A stretch of DNA of 46,299 bases from Sulfuritalea sp. GTDB taxonomy: Bacteria; Pseudomonadota; Gammaproteobacteria; Burkholderiales; Rhodocyclaceae. This document shows, piece after piece, positions 43,820-46,299 of the stretch; the stretch's first letter is position 1, and each line of letters begins with the position of its first letter. A program made the translations under genes and the position numbers. The DNA is taken from positions 1-46,299 of the forward strand of contig JAUYSD010000389.1 in assembly GCA_030696505.1 (NCBI GenBank). The letters run 5' to 3'. Below the pieces are notes generated by a model. It was not told the DNA's origin. It did no database searches and saw nothing but the letters and a program-made list of their open reading frames with translations.

Positions 43820-44812
43820 TCAGCCGGTTTGCGGCTGCGCCGGCACCAATTCGATGCCGGCGCGTTGCAGCGCCGCGCTGATGCCGGAGGCGCAGCGCGC
43901 TTCGCGTACCGCGCCGAACAGGTGCAGCGCTTGCGGATAGCTGCGCTGCATCAGGCCCAGCCATTGCTTGAGACGGCCCGGCGACTGGTGCGGCGGCAGT
44001 TTTTGCTGCACCCGCAGCCAGAACTCGGCGATCATGGCCTGCAGCAGCTTCCAGTCGGCGGCCGGGTCCGGCGTTTCGCCGTCGGCGCGGATGCGCCGCG
44101 CCAGCAGGGGATCGGCAACCGCGCCGCGGCCCAGCATGACATCGGCACAGCCTGTCGCGGCGCGGATGTCGCGGTAGTCGGCGAGCTTCCATACCTCGCC
44201 GTTGGCGATGATCGGCAGCTTTACCGCCTCGCGGATGCGCGCGATCCATTCCCAGCGCACCAGCGGCCGGTAGCCGTCCTCCTTGGTGCGGGCGTGCACC
44301 ACCAGTTCCTGCACACCGCCGGCTTCGAGCGCCAGCGCGCAGTCCAGCGCGCGATCGGTGTTCTCGATGCCCAGCCGCATCTTGGCCGTCACCGGAATCG
44401 ACGCGGGCACGGCGGCGCGCACCGCGCCGGCGATGCGCCGCAACAGCTCCGGCTCGTCGAGCAGCGCTGCGCCGCCGCGATTGCGATTGACCAGCGGCGT
44501 CGGACAGCCGAAATTCAGGTCGATGCCGAAGGGCATGAGCAGCGCCAGATGGGCGGCATTCGCTGCCATCACTGCCGGATCGGAGCCGAGCAGCTGGATG
44601 CGCACCGGCGTGCCGCTGGCGGTGCGCGAGCCCTGCTTCAGTTCGGGACTCAGGCGCGTGTAGCAGGAATGCGGCAGCACGGTGGTGGTGACGCGCACGA
44701 ACTCGGTGACGCACCAGTCGTAGCCGCCGGCGGCAGTCAGCACCGCGCGCAGCACGTCGTCGGCGAGGCCTTCCATGGGAGCGAGGACAATTTTGCCCAA
44801 TGCGCGGCTCAT
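43820..44812 (-). CDS. dusC: tRNA-dihydrouridine synthase, DusC-like
   Basis: A 330-residue flavoenzyme that reduces uridine to dihydrouridine in tRNA. The start MSRALGKIVLAPMEGLADDVLR has the conserved FMN-binding APM. The active-site cysteine is in DLNFGCPTPLVNRNRGGAAL, followed by KMRLGIEN, VHARTKEDGY, NGEVWKLADY and MLGRGAVADPLL, all typical Dus motifs. The pattern (TEFVRV near residue 37 and the C-terminal WLGLMQRSYPQA) fits the DusC branch, which modifies U16, better than DusA or DusB. Start 44812 was chosen; the open frame extends upstream but through the repeat element. Confidence 0.93.
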   Translation of the reverse strand: MSRALGKIVLAPMEGLADDVLRAVLTAAGGYDWCVTEFVRVTTTVLPHSCYTRLSPELKQGSRTASGTPVRIQLLGSDPAVMAANAAHLALLMPFGIDLNFGCPTPLVNRNRGGAALLDEPELLRRIAGAVRAAVPASIPVTAKMRLGIENTDRALDCALALEAGGVQELVVHARTKEDGYRPLVRWEWIARIREAVKLPIIANGEVWKLADYRDIRAATGCADVMLGRGAVADPLLARRIRADGETPDPAADWKLLQAMIAEFWLRVQQKLPPHQSPGRLKQWLGLMQRSYPQALHLFGAVREARCASGISAALQRAGIELVPAQPQTG

Positions 44813-44820
44813 CGAGATTG

Positions 44821-44902
44821 CTGGACGGCGACGAAAAATCGCCGCGTCGGACTCTGTCTGCCGGGGATTCCGCTTCGCGGGCCGGCAAGCGCCAACTCTT
44901 GT
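44821..44902 (-). repeat. Second copy of the composite repeat, upstream of dusC
   Basis: Read on the minus strand: AAGAGTTGGCGCTTGCCGGC (plus 44881-44900), then CCCGCGAAGCGGAATCCCC, then GCAGACAGAGTCCG and a GGCGA/TCGCC hairpin with an A-run loop (near 44826-44842). The modules match the element inside the permease gene at 3525-3630, but here they lack the internal inverted part. The region overlaps the dusC upstream leader. Confidence 0.75.
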
Positions 44903-44947
44903 GCGCCGCTCAAGGCGCGACCGGCAGGATGAGCTTCCGGGCTGAAT

Positions 44948-45346
44948 TCATCGCCAATCCTCGACTTTTAACCCGCCCACCCGCTTGAACTCACCGACGT
45001 TCGATGTGACCACCACCAGGCCCCGTGCCAGCGCGGTTCCGGCGATCAGCACAGCGTAAGCGCCGATGGGCTGGCCCTGAGTTTTGAACGCCGCACGAAG
45101 TGCCGCGGCGGCCTTGGCATCCGCTTCGTCAAACGGCAGCGTAAGGATGGTTGCGAAGAAGGCGTCGAGCATGGGGGCCAGCTTTCTTGCTCGAGCGGCG
45201 TTGAGCGCGAGGCCGTAATCAACCTCCATGCGCGTCGGCGCCGATACCGCGATCAGGCTCGGCGCTGTGGCCTTGATCCGCGCCAGGACCTTCGCCTGCC
45301 CTTTGACGAAATCCGAGACCGTACAGGTATCGAGCAGGTACTTCAT
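44948..45346 (-). CDS. PIN-domain toxin, VapC/FitB-like, with one catalytic Asp replaced
   Basis: A 132-residue PIN-domain protein, normally a toxic RNase. Asp6 (LLDTCTVSDF) and Glu41 (TRMEVDYGL) are intact acidic residues. The motif that normally reads PIGxYDxLIA is PIGAYAVLIAG here, with Ala98 in place of the Asp, so catalysis may be impaired. The late VTSNVGEFKRVGGLKVEDW is otherwise typical. It overlaps the antitoxin stop by four bases (ATGA), as in VapBC operons. Codon use and gene density match a mobile toxin-antitoxin module, and it lies beside integrase remnants. Confidence 0.85.
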   Translation of the reverse strand: MKYLLDTCTVSDFVKGQAKVLARIKATAPSLIAVSAPTRMEVDYGLALNAARARKLAPMLDAFFATILTLPFDEADAKAAAALRAAFKTQGQPIGAYAVLIAGTALARGLVVVTSNVGEFKRVGGLKVEDWR

Positions 45347-45579
45347 GCCAGCGGATCGGCAGGCGATGGCTTGAGCCGATCCCGGCCCGCTTCAAATGGC
45401 GGCAGGTCGGCCAGACCCTTGAAGGTCAGCACTTCATCAGGCCATTGGGGTTTGCCATGTCGTTGCAACCACTCGCTCACCGCCTGGCGCACCAGTGCAT
45501 TGCGACTCTCGCCGACCTTCTTGGCGACCTGGTTGAGTTGTTGACCGGTTTCGTCGTCAAGGTAGATGTTGAAGTTCAT
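45343..45579 (-). CDS. Ribbon-helix-helix antitoxin, VapB/CopG-like
   Basis: A 78-residue protein. MNFNIYLDDETGQQLNQVAKKVGESRNALVRQAVSEWLQRHG is a ribbon-helix-helix DNA-binding domain, with a C-terminal tail EVLTFKGLADLPPFEAGRDRLKP that is likely to wrap the toxin. The ATG at 45579 was chosen because the longer frame (from 45708) is the out-of-frame tail of an integrase remnant. The gene overlaps the toxin start. An inverted repeat before the start is a good autoregulatory operator. Confidence 0.85.
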   Translation of the reverse strand: MNFNIYLDDETGQQLNQVAKKVGESRNALVRQAVSEWLQRHGKPQWPDEVLTFKGLADLPPFEAGRDRLKPSPADPLA

Positions 45580-45593
45580 GCTTGCGGCCTCCG

Positions 45594-45615
45594 TATAACT
45601 GCCAGGGATGTTATA
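45594..45615. promoter_or_regulatory. Inverted repeat operator upstream of the antitoxin
   Basis: TATAAC (45594-45599) and GTTATA (45610-45615) are exact reverse complements ten bases apart, beginning 15 bases upstream of the antitoxin ATG. Such sites are commonly bound by the RHH antitoxin or its complex with the toxin. Confidence 0.5.
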
Positions 45616-45726
45616 TGAGGCGGAAGAGATTTGGACGGCGTGGACGCCGCCGAGTCCGAATGGCCGGAAGGAAGCTGGCATGCCATGAAGGCGTTGCGCC
45701 TGCTTCACGGTGTCAACGGCCGGCTG

Positions 45727-45963
45727 GATTTCAGTCTGTTCAGATATCTCCAGGGCGTCATCTACTTCGATGCCGAGATACCGACGAGATCGCAGCCCCG
45801 AAGCTTGCTGTCAATTGCGAGATTGAACATGGCCAAGTCTCGAACCTGATGCGCATTTTGGAACTGAATCCGGATGGCACAGATATCCTTAGGCTTCAGG
45901 GGGGGCTTCTGACCAACCGCCTTGCCTTTGTTTCCAAGGTTCCCGGCGTTGAGTAGATTCCAT
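45727..45963 (-). pseudogene. Tyrosine recombinase (integrase) remnant with an internal deletion
   Basis: Two pieces of one site-specific integrase family are joined out of frame on the minus strand. The N-terminal piece (about 45925 down to 45785) reads GQKPPLKPKDI...RDLAMFNLAIDSKLRGCDLVG. The C-terminal piece (45780-45727) reads YLGIEVDDALEISEQTEI, the usual end of that family. The catalytic core with the Arg/His/Arg residues, roughly 120 residues or more, is missing. The junction is near GTCGGTATCTC at 45771-45785, where the frame shifts by one base. No intact start is clear; ATG at 45963 is in another frame. It is therefore non-functional. Confidence 0.75.
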
Positions 45964-46299
45964 GACAGGCTCCTTCGTTGTTGTTGATCGGAATCTGATT
46001 GTTCTACTTCTACGCGAGGGGTGGCTTTCGGATCGGGTGCCGGGTGCGTGCAAATGGCCAGAAAAAGACATTCGGCGAAAAGGAATACCAAGGTTTTGAG
46101 TGAGCGCTATCAGTATATAAGCAGATACAGTCGAAAATATTCGATGGCACCATTCACGCCAAATTGAAGACGCAAGTTGCAGCGATGGATCCTTGCTATT
46201 CCCGCCGCAGAGGGAATTGCGGGCGGCTACCGAAATCGATGGATCTGGTTTTAGAGCGGCAAAAAGTCCGCAACAAATTTGTGGAAGGCCATCGCGTCC
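45964..46299. other. Lower-GC non-coding tail of the window
   Basis: About 336 bases that are less GC-rich than the rest of the window, with no convincing gene. The minus-strand frame entering from the right edge ends at TAA (plus 46251-46253) after MAFHKFVADFLPL-like residues and could be the tail of a gene that starts outside. No repeat or RNA was recognised. Confidence 0.4.

Noticed and set aside
45631-45849. A 72-codon plus-strand open frame at the right end
   Set aside because: Its residues are the antisense reading of the integrase C-terminal motif, so it is not a gene.

Overview
The window is a GC-rich, gene-dense chromosomal segment that looks like a betaproteobacterium, most plausibly of the Rhodocyclales (inference). 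Supporting signs are the gloB / methyltransferase / rnhA / dnaQ gene order, a PA2779-PA2778-like pair, a lutABC operon with a divergent FadR-family regulator, a WS/DGAT enzyme, and the amino-acid usage throughout. No rRNA, tRNA, CRISPR array or complete insertion sequence was seen.

Layout. 1-6.4 kb (+): tail of an unidentified gene, a small membrane protein, a YdjM-type membrane hydrolase, and an oligopeptide-type ABC importer (two permeases plus a double ATPase). 6.4-10.8 kb (-): an MltD-like lytic transglycosylase, a secreted caspase-like protein with a long charged helix region, and GloB. 10.8-16.5 kb (+): methyltransferase, RNase HI, DNA polymerase III epsilon, a hybrid histidine kinase and an AI-2E/PerM-family membrane protein. 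16.6-20.6 kb (+): a MoxR (RavA-like) ATPase, a VWA (ViaA-like) protein and a DUF364 putative metal-chelating protein. 20.6-21.1 kb (-): a periplasmic FKBP isomerase. 21.1-24.9 kb: lutABC (-) facing an LldR-like regulator (+), with two identical inverted operator half-sequences between them. 25.2-26.6 kb (+): the PA2779/PA2778-like pair. 26.6-30.6 kb (-): TetR, short-chain dehydrogenase, quinone oxidoreductase and aldehyde dehydrogenase, apparently one operon. 30.8-35.3 kb (+): alpha/beta hydrolase, WS/DGAT, second alpha/beta hydrolase and an MFS transporter, divergent from the TetR operon. 35.4-43.5 kb (-): a tightly coupled signalling cassette of hybrid kinase (three receiver domains), CheR, CheB and a GGDEF/EAL response regulator. 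43.8-44.8 kb (-): DusC-like tRNA-dihydrouridine synthase. 44.9-45.6 kb (-): a VapBC-type toxin-antitoxin pair. After 45.6 kb lies lower-GC DNA holding an internally deleted tyrosine integrase.

The feature least explained by the genes is a dispersed short repeat (core AGAGTTGGCGCTGGCGA) found at seven places on both strands, in intergenic gaps and inside genes. The genic copies are read in two different reading frames. One copy is part of a roughly 100-bp composite palindromic element lying in frame within a permease gene, and part of that element recurs upstream of dusC. This resembles a REP/BIME-like or protein-coding palindromic element family without a recognisable transposase in the window. 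Other repeat types (a double-hairpin REP-like unit, a CCCCCTCGC hairpin, and an ATCCGCAGAT inverted repeat) are also present.

How the genes may work together (inference). The MoxR-VWA-DUF364 trio could be a metal-cofactor or membrane-complex chaperone unit. The kinase-CheR-CheB-GGDEF/EAL cassette could join methylation-based adaptation to c-di-GMP turnover. The divergent TetR and lipid clusters could handle a hydrophobic alcohol, aldehyde or acid and its storage as ester.
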